From positions 1 through 39,987 of the forward strand of contig JAHFEW010000039.1 in NCBI GenBank assembly GCA_023248215.1: DNA of 39,987 nucleotides. Direction: 5' to 3'. This stretch comes from Nitrospira sp. GTDB lineage: Bacteria > Nitrospirota > Nitrospiria > Nitrospirales > Nitrospiraceae. This document shows positions 1-7,023 of the stretch, in pieces. Both the position numbers and the translations under genes were made by a program. A model generated the notes under the pieces. That model was not told the DNA's origin, ran no database searches, and was given only the letters and a program-made list of their open reading frames with translations. How positions within the stretch are numbered: the first letter of the stretch is position 1; every line of letters starts with the position of its first letter.

Positions 1-130
1 TAGGGCGAGATGACGTGGAATGACCGGTATCGGGATCATGGCGGCACGGTATCACGCGTCGCCTCTGTCGTCAAATGACATGCCAAATGACGACTCTGCC
101 GACACTGGAGAATGGCTGCGAGCAGATAGA

Positions 131-340
131 TTATGAGGGGGAGCCACGCCCCGATGCGTTTCGCCACATTCTGATGCTGTGCCCGAGTTCCTCGTGATCG
201 ATGACCCGGCCTGTGTTCGAATCTGCCAGTCCGTGTTCGGCCAGCCGCATAAAGACGAGTTCCCTCAGAACCTCTTCATATGACTTATCGTCGGATTGAC
301 TGTTAAGGAAGTTGACGATTCGTTCCTTATCTGAAGGCAT
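131..340 (-). CDS. Small antitoxin-like protein, apparently orphan
   Basis: A 69-residue acidic protein if the ATG at 340 is used; an in-frame ATG at 370 would add ten residues. The central part (SYEEVLRELVFMRLAEHGLA, then a tail containing GRVIDHEEL) has the look of small antitoxins that partner RelE/ParE-type toxins: a short helical region followed by an 'xGrvishEE' tail. That resemblance is from memory of the family, not a search. A toxin would be expected just downstream, left of 131, but the 130 bases present there hold no RelE-like frame. The toxin may be absent or lie outside the window. It is transcribed divergently from cstA with about 96 bp between starts. Neither start has a clear Shine-Dalgarno sequence. 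Confidence 0.5.
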   Translation of the reverse strand: MPSDKERIVNFLNSQSDDKSYEEVLRELVFMRLAEHGLADSNTGRVIDHEELGHSIRMWRNASGRGSPS

Positions 341-436
341 GGCCACGTTTCTGTGGGCGTGAATCAACATGTAGGCAGTTCCGTATCAGAAGAGCCAGGC
401 GACTCTCGATTTACAAGCGACAGGTGGGTTGTTAGT

Positions 437-2455
437 ATGCCGCGCATGAAATTACCCTTCGTCCTGCTCTGGGTGCTATTGTCTATCCTGGGCGCGGTCG
501 CACTCGCCCACGTGACCGGCCTCGTCAATCCCCACGAAAAAGTGAATGGCCTGTGGCTGGTGGTCGCGGCGGCCTGTCTCTATGTGCTGGCATTTCGTTT
601 CTATGGGCGATGGCTGGCCCGTCACGTGGTGCAGTTGGACGATAAGCGTCTGACCCCGGCGGTGCGCTTGAACGACGGCGTGAACTTTCACCCCACGAAC
701 AAGGTCGTCCTCTTCGGGCACCACTTCGCGGCCATCGCTGGCGCCGGGCCGCTGCTCGGTCCGGTGCTGGCGGCGCAGTTTGGGTTTCTGCCGGGGTTTC
801 TCTGGCTGGTTATCGGGGCGGTGCTGGCCGGGGCGGTACAGGATTTCATCATTCTCGTGGCCTCGATGCGTCGAAACGGTCGCTCGTTGCCTGAAATCGC
901 GCATGACGAACTCGGTTCCATCACCGGCACGGCGACGGCGGTGGCGGTGCTCTTTATTGTAGTCGTGGCGCTGGCGGGGCTCGGCTTCGCGGTGGTGAAT
1001 GCGCTCTACCACAATGCCTGGGGAACCTTCACGATTGCGATGACGATTCCCATCGGTTTTCTGATGGGGTTCTATTTGCAAAAGTTCCGTCCAGGGCAGA
1101 TCGCGGAAGTCTCGCTGTTGGGCGTTGCATTCTTAGTCGCCGCCGTCTTATTCGGCCGTGTCGTGGCGCAGTCGTCGTTTGCGCCATGGTTTGAGTTCGA
1201 TCGCTCGACGTTGGTCGGGCTACTGGCAGGGTATGGTTTTCTGGCCTCCGTCCTGCCGGGCTGGATGTTGCTGGTGCCGCGCGGTTATCTCTCGACCTTC
1301 ATGAAGTTGGGGGTGGTGTTGCTCTTGGGGGTTGGGGTGATCCTCATGGCGCCGACCATTGAGATGCCGCGGATCACGACGTTCGCGTCCGGCGGGGGAC
1401 CGATTATTCCCGGTACGCTGTTCCCGTTTCTCTTCATTACGATTGCCTGCGGCGCCGTGTCGGGGTTCCATTCGCTGGTATCGTCTGGTACGACACCGAA
1501 GATGATTGAGCAGGAGTCGCAGGCCACGGTCGGGTATGGGGCGATGTTGCTGGAAAGTTTTGTCGGCGTGATGGCCTTGATTGCGGCCTCGGTCTTGATC
1601 CCCGGCGATTATCTGGCGATCAATACCATGTTGTCGGGTGACGCGCTGGCGGCGATGGGGTTCCCCACGTCACGGATTCAGGAACTCTCGCAGCTCGTCG
1701 AGGTGGATGTGGCGGGCCGGCCAGGCGGAGCGGTATCGCTTGCGGTGGGAATGGCCTCGATCTTTGCGGCGCTGCCTGGTATGGCTGGGTTGATGGCCTA
1801 TTGGTATCAATTCGCACTGGTCTTCGAGGCGCTGTTCATCCTGACCACCATCGACACTGGGACTCGTGTGGCGCGGTATCTGATCCAGGAGATGGCCGGT
1901 CGGGTCTATGCGCCGTTTCGTCAGATGAACTGGTGGCCCGGGGTGCTGCTCAGCAGCGGGTTTGTGGTGGGAGCCTGGGCCTATTTGATCGGCACGGGGA
2001 GCATCTCCACGATTTGGCCGATGTTCGGCGCAGCCAATCAGTTGCTGGGGACGCTCGCGCTCTGCATCGGCACGACGGTCTTGATCAAGATGTGGAAGTC
2101 GCAGTATCTCTGGGTGACGGCGGTACCGATGTTGTTTGTGGGGGGGATTACGCTGGCCGGTTCGTATGAGATGTTCGGGATGTTCATGAAGAAGGCCGCA
2201 ACGCTGGCGGCGGGAGCCCAGGCCTTTGCGCTCTACCTCGATGCCGTGCTGGTTGCAGCGGTGGCGATTCTCGGCGTGATCGTGCTGGTCGATAGCGCGA
2301 GACAGTGGTACGGATATGTGATCCTCAAGCGCCCGTTTACCAGCAGCGAGATCGTGGCCACGGCCGGCAGCGGATCGGCGGGCCGCGTGCAGACGGCGAT
2401 CCATCAGGAAGATATCAAGATTTTTCGCTTGCCCTGTGGCGGCGGTTGTTGCTGA
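437..2455 (+). CDS. cstA: Carbon starvation protein CstA family transporter (peptide/pyruvate uptake)
   Basis: A 672-residue polytopic inner-membrane protein with many hydrophobic segments along its length. Early motifs match CstA/BtsT closely: NDGVNFHPTNKVVLFGHHFA, then AIAGAGPLLGPVLAAQFG and AGAVQDF. CstA proteins import peptides, and relatives import pyruvate, in nutrient-limited cells. The frame stays open to 353, but the ATG at 437 is preferred: it begins directly before the first membrane helix (MPRMKLPFVLLW) and has an AGGTGG nine bases upstream. Family length is about 690-700, so the protein is full-length. The C-terminus is unusual in ending CGGGCC. The gene stands alone, and its stop is followed five bases later by a long hairpin repeat that probably terminates the transcript. 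The family call is secure; the substrate is inferred. Confidence 0.92.
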   Translation: MPRMKLPFVLLWVLLSILGAVALAHVTGLVNPHEKVNGLWLVVAAACLYVLAFRFYGRWLARHVVQLDDKRLTPAVRLNDGVNFHPTNKVVLFGHHFAAIAGAGPLLGPVLAAQFGFLPGFLWLVIGAVLAGAVQDFIILVASMRRNGRSLPEIAHDELGSITGTATAVAVLFIVVVALAGLGFAVVNALYHNAWGTFTIAMTIPIGFLMGFYLQKFRPGQIAEVSLLGVAFLVAAVLFGRVVAQSSFAPWFEFDRSTLVGLLAGYGFLASVLPGWMLLVPRGYLSTFMKLGVVLLLGVGVILMAPTIEMPRITTFASGGGPIIPGTLFPFLFITIACGAVSGFHSLVSSGTTPKMIEQESQATVGYGAMLLESFVGVMALIAASVLIPGDYLAINTMLSGDALAAMGFPTSRIQELSQLVEVDVAGRPGGAVSLAVGMASIFAALPGMAGLMAYWYQFALVFEALFILTTIDTGTRVARYLIQEMAGRVYAPFRQMNWWPGVLLSSGFVVGAWAYLIGTGSISTIWPMFGAANQLLGTLALCIGTTVLIKMWKSQYLWVTAVPMLFVGGITLAGSYEMFGMFMKKAATLAAGAQAFALYLDAVLVAAVAILGVIVLVDSARQWYGYVILKRPFTSSEIVATAGSGSAGRVQTAIHQEDIKIFRLPCGGGCC

Positions 2456-2459
2456 TGGC

Positions 2460-2580
2460 AGGACGCTGAAAAAGGCTTCCAGCGGCGTTCTCGCATCGTT
2501 CAAAGGCTCAACGTACAGAGAAAGTACGCTTCGCCTTTTCACTCTCTGCGGCCTTGCTGGAAGACCTTTTTGAGCATCCT
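2460..2580 (+). repeat. Long imperfect palindrome, copy 1 (terminator-like dispersed repeat)
   Basis: A 121 bp element whose outer arms (2460-2483 and 2556-2580) are near-complementary. The left arm carries GCTGAAAAAGGC and the right arm carries GACCTTTTTGAGC. A second inner stem pairs about 2501-2516 with 2524-2540. An A-run sits at the outer left of the GC stem and a T-run at the outer right, as in a bidirectional intrinsic terminator. It starts five bases after the cstA stop. Copy 2 at 3120 has the same length and layout. The right arm contains an in-frame start that falsely extends the yajQ frame. Confidence 0.85.
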
Positions 2581-2619
2581 ACAGTAGAGGAAGAATTTGA
2601 GTCAGATGAGGAGGTACTA

Positions 2620-3117
2620 ATGGCTGATCAATCGTCCTTTGATGTGGTGTCGGAAGTGAACATGCAGGAAATGAAAAATGTTGTCGATCAGGCGACGAAG
2701 GAGATCAAGCAGCGCTTCGACTTCAAGGACTCGAAGAGTGAGATCACGTTGAGGGAGAAAGAAAAGGAACTGGTGGTGCTCTCCGACGACGAGTACAAGC
2801 TCAATGCGGTCAATGAAATCATCAAGACGAAATGCGTGAAGCGCGGGGTCTCGCTCAAGGCATTCGAGTACGGGAAGATTGAGGAGGCACTCGGCGCCAC
2901 GGTCCGGCAGGTGATCAAGATTCAGAGCGGCATTTCAACGGAGAAGGCGAAGGAAATCACGAAGGCCGTGAAAGAGTCCAAGTTGAAGGTGCAGGCGCAA
3001 ATCCAAGGTGAACAGGTGCGGGTGATCAGCAAGAGCAAGGATGATCTGCAGACCGCGATTGCGTTTCTGAAGGGGAAGGACTTCGGCATTGATTTGCAGT
3101 TCACCAACTACCGCTGA
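2620..3117 (+). CDS. yajQ: YajQ family nucleotide-binding protein (UPF0234)
   Basis: A 165-residue soluble protein, the family's usual length of about 160-165. It shows the typical opening [19 protein letters not shown], the middle segment [10 protein letters not shown], and the ending [12 protein letters not shown]. YajQ proteins have two ferredoxin-like (RRM-type) halves and bind nucleotides; some members are cyclic-di-GMP effectors. No specific ligand can be read from this sequence. The start at 2620 is chosen because GAGGAGG lies about seven bases upstream and homologues begin at MADQSSFD. The frame stays open upstream to 2554, but that extension is translated hairpin repeat. A second repeat copy starts three bases after the stop. 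Confidence 0.93.
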   Translation: MADQSSFDVVSEVNMQEMKNVVDQATKEIKQRFDFKDSKSEITLREKEKELVVLSDDEYKLNAVNEIIKTKCVKRGVSLKAFEYGKIEEALGATVRQVIKIQSGISTEKAKEITKAVKESKLKVQAQIQGEQVRVISKSKDDLQTAIAFLKGKDFGIDLQFTNYR

Positions 3118-3119
3118 CA

Positions 3120-3240
3120 GGGATGGTGAAAAAGGCCTCCAGCTTCGTTCTCGCGTCGTTCAGAGGCTCGACGTAGAAGCACAGTACGCCTCGCCTCTTC
3201 TCTCGCTCCGGCCTTGCTGGGCGACCTTTTTGACCATCCC
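3120..3240 (+). repeat. Long imperfect palindrome, copy 2 (terminator-like dispersed repeat)
   Basis: A 121 bp element that aligns base for base with the copy at 2460. Its outer arms are 3120-3143 and 3216-3240. Where copy 1 has AGGACGCT paired with AGCATCCT, this copy has GGGATGGT paired with ACCATCCC, so the arms changed together and kept pairing. An inner stem pairs AGAGGC...CGTA with TACGCC...CCTCT around 3161-3200. It begins three bases after the yajQ stop, with the same A-run/T-run terminator layout. Its right arm holds the false upstream start of the next gene. Confidence 0.87.
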
Positions 3241-3264
3241 ATAAGGAATCTGGCAGTTTCCAGC

Positions 3265-4284
3265 ATGACCAGACTTCTCATCTGTGTGTTCTTCATCGCG
3301 TGGTCCCTCGGCGGATGCACCGGCAGCGATCCGATCGTGGTCATTGAGTTGCATCCCACCAACCCCGACATCATCTACATCGCGACCAACGACTACATCT
3401 ATAAAACGCGTGATGGTGGGAAGACCTGGAGCAATCTCTCGAAAGGAATGAGCTATTCGCGTGTGATTGCGATGGCGATTGACCCTGCGTACCCCGCGAC
3501 GATCTATGCGGGCACGAAGGGGGACGCCGTGTACAAGAGTTATGACGGCGGCCAGCGCTGGACGTCGCTCCGCATCGGGCTGGACGATGCCACGATCTCC
3601 TCCGTCGTGAACCAGTTTGTCTTCGACCCGGCCGACGACACGCATCTCTTCCTGGCTACGACCATGGGCGTATTCGAATCGAAGAATGCCGGCGAGCGTT
3701 GGATCAAGCGGATGGAGGGGATGAAGGAAGTGTTGATGGTCGTGACGCTGGGGATGGACCCCACCAGGTCATCGGTGCTGTATGCCGGCACGAGTGGCGG
3801 GGTATACAAGTCGATCAATCAAGGCGCGTATTGGGTGCAAGTGAATAAGGGCCTGGTGCCGACGGACATGGTGAAGACCTCGCGCGCGCTGAGTGTCACG
3901 TCGGTGCAGGTCGATCCGTCTGCGCCGGAGACTGTCTATGCCGCGACGCTGGCCGGTCTCTACAAAACTACGGATGGCGCGGCCTCCTGGGTGCGTATCG
4001 GGGAGGCGCTGCCGGATCAAATGATCGTGGCGATGGTGCTTGATCGTGCACGCGCAGGCGTCCTCTATGTGGCGGCGCGGGATGGGATCCATCGGAGCGA
4101 GGATGGCGGGAGGACGTGGGTGATTCTCAATGACGGGTTGTCCACAACCAACATACGGTCACTCGTGCAGAGTGCGACCGATCCCAAACTGTTCTACGCC
4201 GGAACCAATGGTAGTGGCCTGTACCGGAGTGTGAACGGAGGCGTCCATTGGGAGGCGCTTCCTTCAGTCTTCCCGAAGGAATAG
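3265..4284 (+). CDS. Predicted lipoprotein with seven-repeat beta-propeller (Ycf48/BNR-like)
   Basis: A 339-residue protein starting with a lipoprotein signal: MTRLLICVFF, then lipobox LGGC with the acylated Cys at residue 18. It should be anchored in the periplasm or at the outer membrane. The rest is seven repeats of about 40-48 residues. Each has a (V/I/L)YxaTxxGvyks strand followed by an Asp-box-like turn ending in Trp: DGGKTW (50), DGGQRW (94), NAGERW (141), NQGAYW (185), DGAASW (237), DGGRTW (280) and NGGVHW (324). Seven such repeats fit a seven-bladed propeller like Ycf48/HCF136 or the BNR/sortilin group. No glycosidase active site is evident, so a scaffold or assembly role is more likely than sialidase activity. 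The frame extends 17 codons upstream into the hairpin repeat, but that lacks a signal sequence. The specific role is unknown. Confidence 0.75.
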   Translation: MTRLLICVFFIAWSLGGCTGSDPIVVIELHPTNPDIIYIATNDYIYKTRDGGKTWSNLSKGMSYSRVIAMAIDPAYPATIYAGTKGDAVYKSYDGGQRWTSLRIGLDDATISSVVNQFVFDPADDTHLFLATTMGVFESKNAGERWIKRMEGMKEVLMVVTLGMDPTRSSVLYAGTSGGVYKSINQGAYWVQVNKGLVPTDMVKTSRALSVTSVQVDPSAPETVYAATLAGLYKTTDGAASWVRIGEALPDQMIVAMVLDRARAGVLYVAARDGIHRSEDGGRTWVILNDGLSTTNIRSLVQSATDPKLFYAGTNGSGLYRSVNGGVHWEALPSVFPKE

Positions 4285-4311
4285 GCATTCGCGGAATTGA
4301 CGGGTAAGAGG

Positions 4312-5403
4312 CTATCGGCGGGGTTGGCTATTCAGGGATGAGTCGCCGATCGATGGACCGACGCCTCGCATCTGCACTGATGACGAACTGTCCGCATTTT
4401 CAGCCCCGTTGATCTCAAACCCGAACGCATTCGGCAAGGTGGTGTCTTGCGTGTGGGGGCCGACCCGGTCCGGCAGGGTACTTTCCTTGAGGTCTTCTCC
4501 CCTTCGGGGACGTAGCGATTCATTCACATTGCTGTAGGGCGATACCGTCGCCCCTATGTCGGCGCCGAAGCTCGGATTGAGGGAGCGGTTCAAATTCGTG
4601 TTTTCAATGTCTCCCCCGATCCTCGTCGGAATCGTCGTGTCCTGAATGTCCATGCCTGTCGGGGCTGATCCCGGCGGTTTTCTGGGACGAATGTCACGAG
4701 TAATGGCCTCTCGTTCCTCCTCGATGCGTCGTTCTTCCCTGGCGCGCTGCTCATACTCCAACGAGTCGAGTTTCTCGAATCGCTCGCCCAGTTCCGTAAG
4801 TCGAGTCTTGATTTTCCTGAGGTCATCCCGCGCGGTGGCGACCGTGCCGACGATTTCGCTGAGCGTCCACTGACGCGCAAACGTGCCGAGTTTGGGGGAT
4901 TGGCCGGGTCCGCCGCCCAGTCCACCCGCACCGCTCCCTACTCCGAAGCCCGCACTGTTGTAGATGCCTTTTTGTTGGACCGACATGAGAAGGTGATTGG
5001 ACTGCTCTAGGAGCTCGTCGATTCGTTCGAGCGAGTCAAAGGCGCTGGCGCAGCAGTCGAGAAATTCACGGTACTCCCGTGTAAATTTCGATGCTTCATT
5101 CTGAATGTCGACAATTTTTAGCGGTTCTTTTTGCATCGACTCATCGTGGCCGGACTGATCGAGCTTGTCCGGTTTCCTGGAGTCGCGCTCTGCATCGTAC
5201 AGGGGTGTGCAGCCTGCATCGGGAGTGGCGGTAATCTGCTTGTCGGCCCTACGATTCGGGCACCAATAGATTTTACCGGGCTGATTTAAGGGATTGTCCG
5301 TTCTAAACTCACCCGCTCGGGCAGCGGGCCAGGGCTCAACGACGAGCAGGCTGATGAGCAGCGTCACCCCGATACTTAGATGATGGGCGGAGGTCATACG
5401 CAT
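4312..5403 (-). CDS. Secreted coiled-coil protein with C-terminal short repeats, function unknown
   Basis: A 363-residue protein from the ATG at 5403; a TTG at 5442 would add 13 residues. It opens with a signal peptide (MRMTSAHHLSIGVTLLISLL, likely cut after ARA), so it is exported. A region with CPN and two further Cys (FLDCCASAF) precedes a Gly-rich linker, then a charged coiled coil of about 50 residues (RDDLRKIKTRLTELGERFEK and onwards). The last third is Asn/Asp/Thr-rich with degenerate units beginning G-x-D-(I/L)-x-x-(T/S): GMDIQDTT, GGDIENTN, GADIGATV, GEDLKEST, and a weaker GPHTQDTT. It resembles no family I recognise. It converges on the propeller gene with 27 bp between stops. Neither start has a clear ribosome binding site. 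Confidence 0.65.
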   Translation of the reverse strand: MRMTSAHHLSIGVTLLISLLVVEPWPAARAGEFRTDNPLNQPGKIYWCPNRRADKQITATPDAGCTPLYDAERDSRKPDKLDQSGHDESMQKEPLKIVDIQNEASKFTREYREFLDCCASAFDSLERIDELLEQSNHLLMSVQQKGIYNSAGFGVGSGAGGLGGGPGQSPKLGTFARQWTLSEIVGTVATARDDLRKIKTRLTELGERFEKLDSLEYEQRAREERRIEEEREAITRDIRPRKPPGSAPTGMDIQDTTIPTRIGGDIENTNLNRSLNPSFGADIGATVSPYSNVNESLRPRRGEDLKESTLPDRVGPHTQDTTLPNAFGFEINGAENADSSSSVQMRGVGPSIGDSSLNSQPRR

Positions 5404-5504
5404 TGCAGGTTCGATGATGCGCTTGGGATGAAATTGTGTCAATCAAACCGGGGAATTGTGGTGCCTCGAGACGCCCGCTGTCGTTCGTTCCGCGACTTCA
5501 GGCA

Positions 5505-6020
5505 ATGGAATTTGGGAGGGCCGAGCCGGAGGTTGCATTTGCGCAACTGCCAGACGAGATGGAACTGGCTGAACAGTCTTTGTCCCCTGTGGCCGCTGTG
5601 CCGATGGCACGTTGGGCCGAGCTTCACCTTCTTGCGCGGGATCTGGAAAAGTTCGAGCACGCTACGGCGCCTTTTCCGCGCATTACTCACGAGGAGGCCA
5701 GGTGCAAGAAGAACTTCTGGCGCCTGTTCCACGCCATCATCTTCCGGGCGAGACGTGCAGCGGCCTGGAGCACATACCACCAACGATTTCCAGCCCGCGT
5801 AGGCTACATCTCTTCTATCTTGGGTACCGGGCAGCGCATATCTGTCTGGCCTTCCGGCCCGGTAACAATCGAAGTCTCGATTCGGGCTGAATTCTGCCTC
5901 ACATCTCTTTCATTGGTGGGCGAGTTTCCCACAGTGTTATCCACAAATGTGGATAACTTTTTTGTTCATTCTCGTTCGAAGTGCGGCTTGCGAAAACTGA
6001 ACAATATTCTTGATAAATAG
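5505..6020 (+). CDS. Doubtful open frame in the dcw leader, possible gene remnant
   Basis: A frame of 171 codons from the ATG at 5505 (open back to a GTG at 5436). The first part looks protein-like and uses ordinary codons for this genome, for example QLPDEMELAEQSLSPVAAVP and then WAELHLLARDLEKFEHA. The last third runs through the DnaA-box cluster and AT-rich leader, where coding is unlikely. No ribosome binding site is evident before 5505 and I recognise no family. It may be spurious, or the decayed start of a gene whose 3' end has been lost. The rest of 5404-6099 holds only the regulatory sites listed separately. Confidence 0.22.
   Translation: MEFGRAEPEVAFAQLPDEMELAEQSLSPVAAVPMARWAELHLLARDLEKFEHATAPFPRITHEEARCKKNFWRLFHAIIFRARRAAAWSTYHQRFPARVGYISSILGTGQRISVWPSGPVTIEVSIRAEFCLTSLSLVGEFPTVLSTNVDNFFVHSRSKCGLRKLNNILDK
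5925..5957. promoter_or_regulatory. DnaA-box cluster: two perfect inverted boxes plus one near-match
   Basis: TTATCCACA at 5937-5945 is a perfect consensus DnaA box. Two bases later TGTGGATAA at 5948-5956 is the same box on the other strand, so the pair forms an inverted repeat with 10 bp arms over 5936-5957. TTTCCCACA at 5925-5933 differs from the TTWTNCACA consensus at one position and has the same direction as the first. Box starts are 12 and 11 bp apart. The following ~80 bp is AT-richer than the genome (5957-6045). The cluster lies about 75 bp upstream of the promoter of the division cluster. DnaA binding is inferred from consensus only. Confidence 0.65.
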
Positions 6021-6032
6021 AGGCAAAATCTG

Positions 6033-6060
6033 TTGACAGCTATTTGGTTGGGTGTATACT
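6033..6060 (+). promoter_or_regulatory. Sigma70-type promoter of the division/cell-wall cluster
   Basis: TTGACA (6033-6038), a 16 bp spacer and TATACT (6055-6060) make a near-consensus housekeeping promoter. Transcription should start near 6067, giving a leader of about 33 nt before the rsmH ATG at 6100. No other comparable promoter was noticed down to ftsZ, which fits one long transcript. The -10 box overlaps a GTG (6052) in frame with rsmH, which argues against that upstream start. Confidence 0.75.
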
Positions 6061-6099
6061 CCAGCCGAAGTGTGGGGTGAAGTGGGTGGAAATGGAGAA

Positions 6100-7023
6100 A
6101 TGAATTCTACTCGCGATTCCCATGAGCCGGTTTTAGTCGAAGAAATCATGTTCTGGCTGCAGTGCAAACCAGGTGGAGTTTACGTGGACTGCACTCTCGG
6201 ATATGCAGGGCTGGCTTCTCGCATCCTCGATCACACCGCTCCAGATGGCATCCTTGTGGGAATTGATCGCGATGCGGCGGCACTCGCGGAGTCGCGAATG
6301 CGTCTAGAGGGCAGCATCTCTCGCGTGCACTTGCGACATGGAAACTTTCGCGAGCTCAAGGCGCATGTCCTCGAGAGCGGAGTGCGGCAGGTTGATGGCG
6401 TAATCTTCGATCTTGGCGTGTCATCGCCTCAGCTCGATCGTGCCGAGCGCGGATTTAGTTTTCGGGAAGATGGTCCCTTGGATATGCGCATGGATCAGAG
6501 TGAGGGCTGCACGGCGGCGGACCTCATTCGTGATCTGCCTGAGACAGAGTTGGCCGACCTGATCTATCACCTTGGTGAGGAGCGGTACTCACGGAGAATT
6601 GCCCGAGCGATTGTGCAGGCAAGAATGCAAGGTGTGATCGAGACGACCTGGAAATTAGCTGCCGTGGTGGAGCGCGCCGTGCCGGCTTCGTATCGGCACG
6701 GGCGGATTCATTGTGCCACCCGCACCTTTCAGGCGTTACGGATTGCAGTGAATCGGGAATTGGACGTGCTTGAACCGGCGCTTCGGGATGCCGTGGACAT
6801 TCTGGTGCCTGGTGGGCGAGTCTGTGCCGTCTCGTTTCATTCACTTGAGGACAGAATTGTAAAGAATACGTTTCGGGCGCTGGCAAACGGCCCCGAAGCC
6901 TCGCTGAGAGTATTGACAAAAAAGCCGATCATGGCCTCGGAAAACGAGCGTTGCCGAAACCCGCGGTCGCGGAGCGCAAAGTTGCGCGTCGCAGAGCGGA
7001 TTTCCAAGGAGTGTATGCAATGA
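6100..7023 (+). CDS. rsmH: 16S rRNA m4C1402 methyltransferase RsmH (MraW)
   Basis: A 307-residue SAM-dependent enzyme that N4-methylates C1402 of 16S rRNA in the ribosomal decoding centre. It is the usual first or second gene of dcw clusters. Visible motifs are HEPVLVEEI at the start, the SAM motif DCTLGYAGLA (30-39), GIDRDAAAL, DLGVSSPQLDRAERGFSFRE followed by DGPLDMRMD, TRTFQALRIAVNREL, and VSFHSLEDRIVK near the end. Motif I normally reads GxGGH or GxAGH; here the His is Leu. The usual HPATRTFQ reads HCATRTFQ. The ATG at 6100 is chosen because homologues begin just before HEPVL and the alternative GTG at 6052 sits in the promoter. The stop overlaps the ftsL start (ATGA). No mraZ precedes it. 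Confidence 0.95.
   Translation: MNSTRDSHEPVLVEEIMFWLQCKPGGVYVDCTLGYAGLASRILDHTAPDGILVGIDRDAAALAESRMRLEGSISRVHLRHGNFRELKAHVLESGVRQVDGVIFDLGVSSPQLDRAERGFSFREDGPLDMRMDQSEGCTAADLIRDLPETELADLIYHLGEERYSRRIARAIVQARMQGVIETTWKLAAVVERAVPASYRHGRIHCATRTFQALRIAVNRELDVLEPALRDAVDILVPGGRVCAVSFHSLEDRIVKNTFRALANGPEASLRVLTKKPIMASENERCRNPRSRSAKLRVAERISKECMQ

Noticed and set aside
2460-3240. Repeat copies 1 and 2 as the two ends of a composite transposon carrying yajQ
   Set aside because: yajQ is a housekeeping gene, no transposase or target duplication is visible, and further copies lie behind unrelated genes.
6052-6099. Upstream GTG start for RsmH
   Set aside because: The GTG lies in the -10 region of the promoter and the extra 16 residues are absent from the usual RsmH N-terminus.
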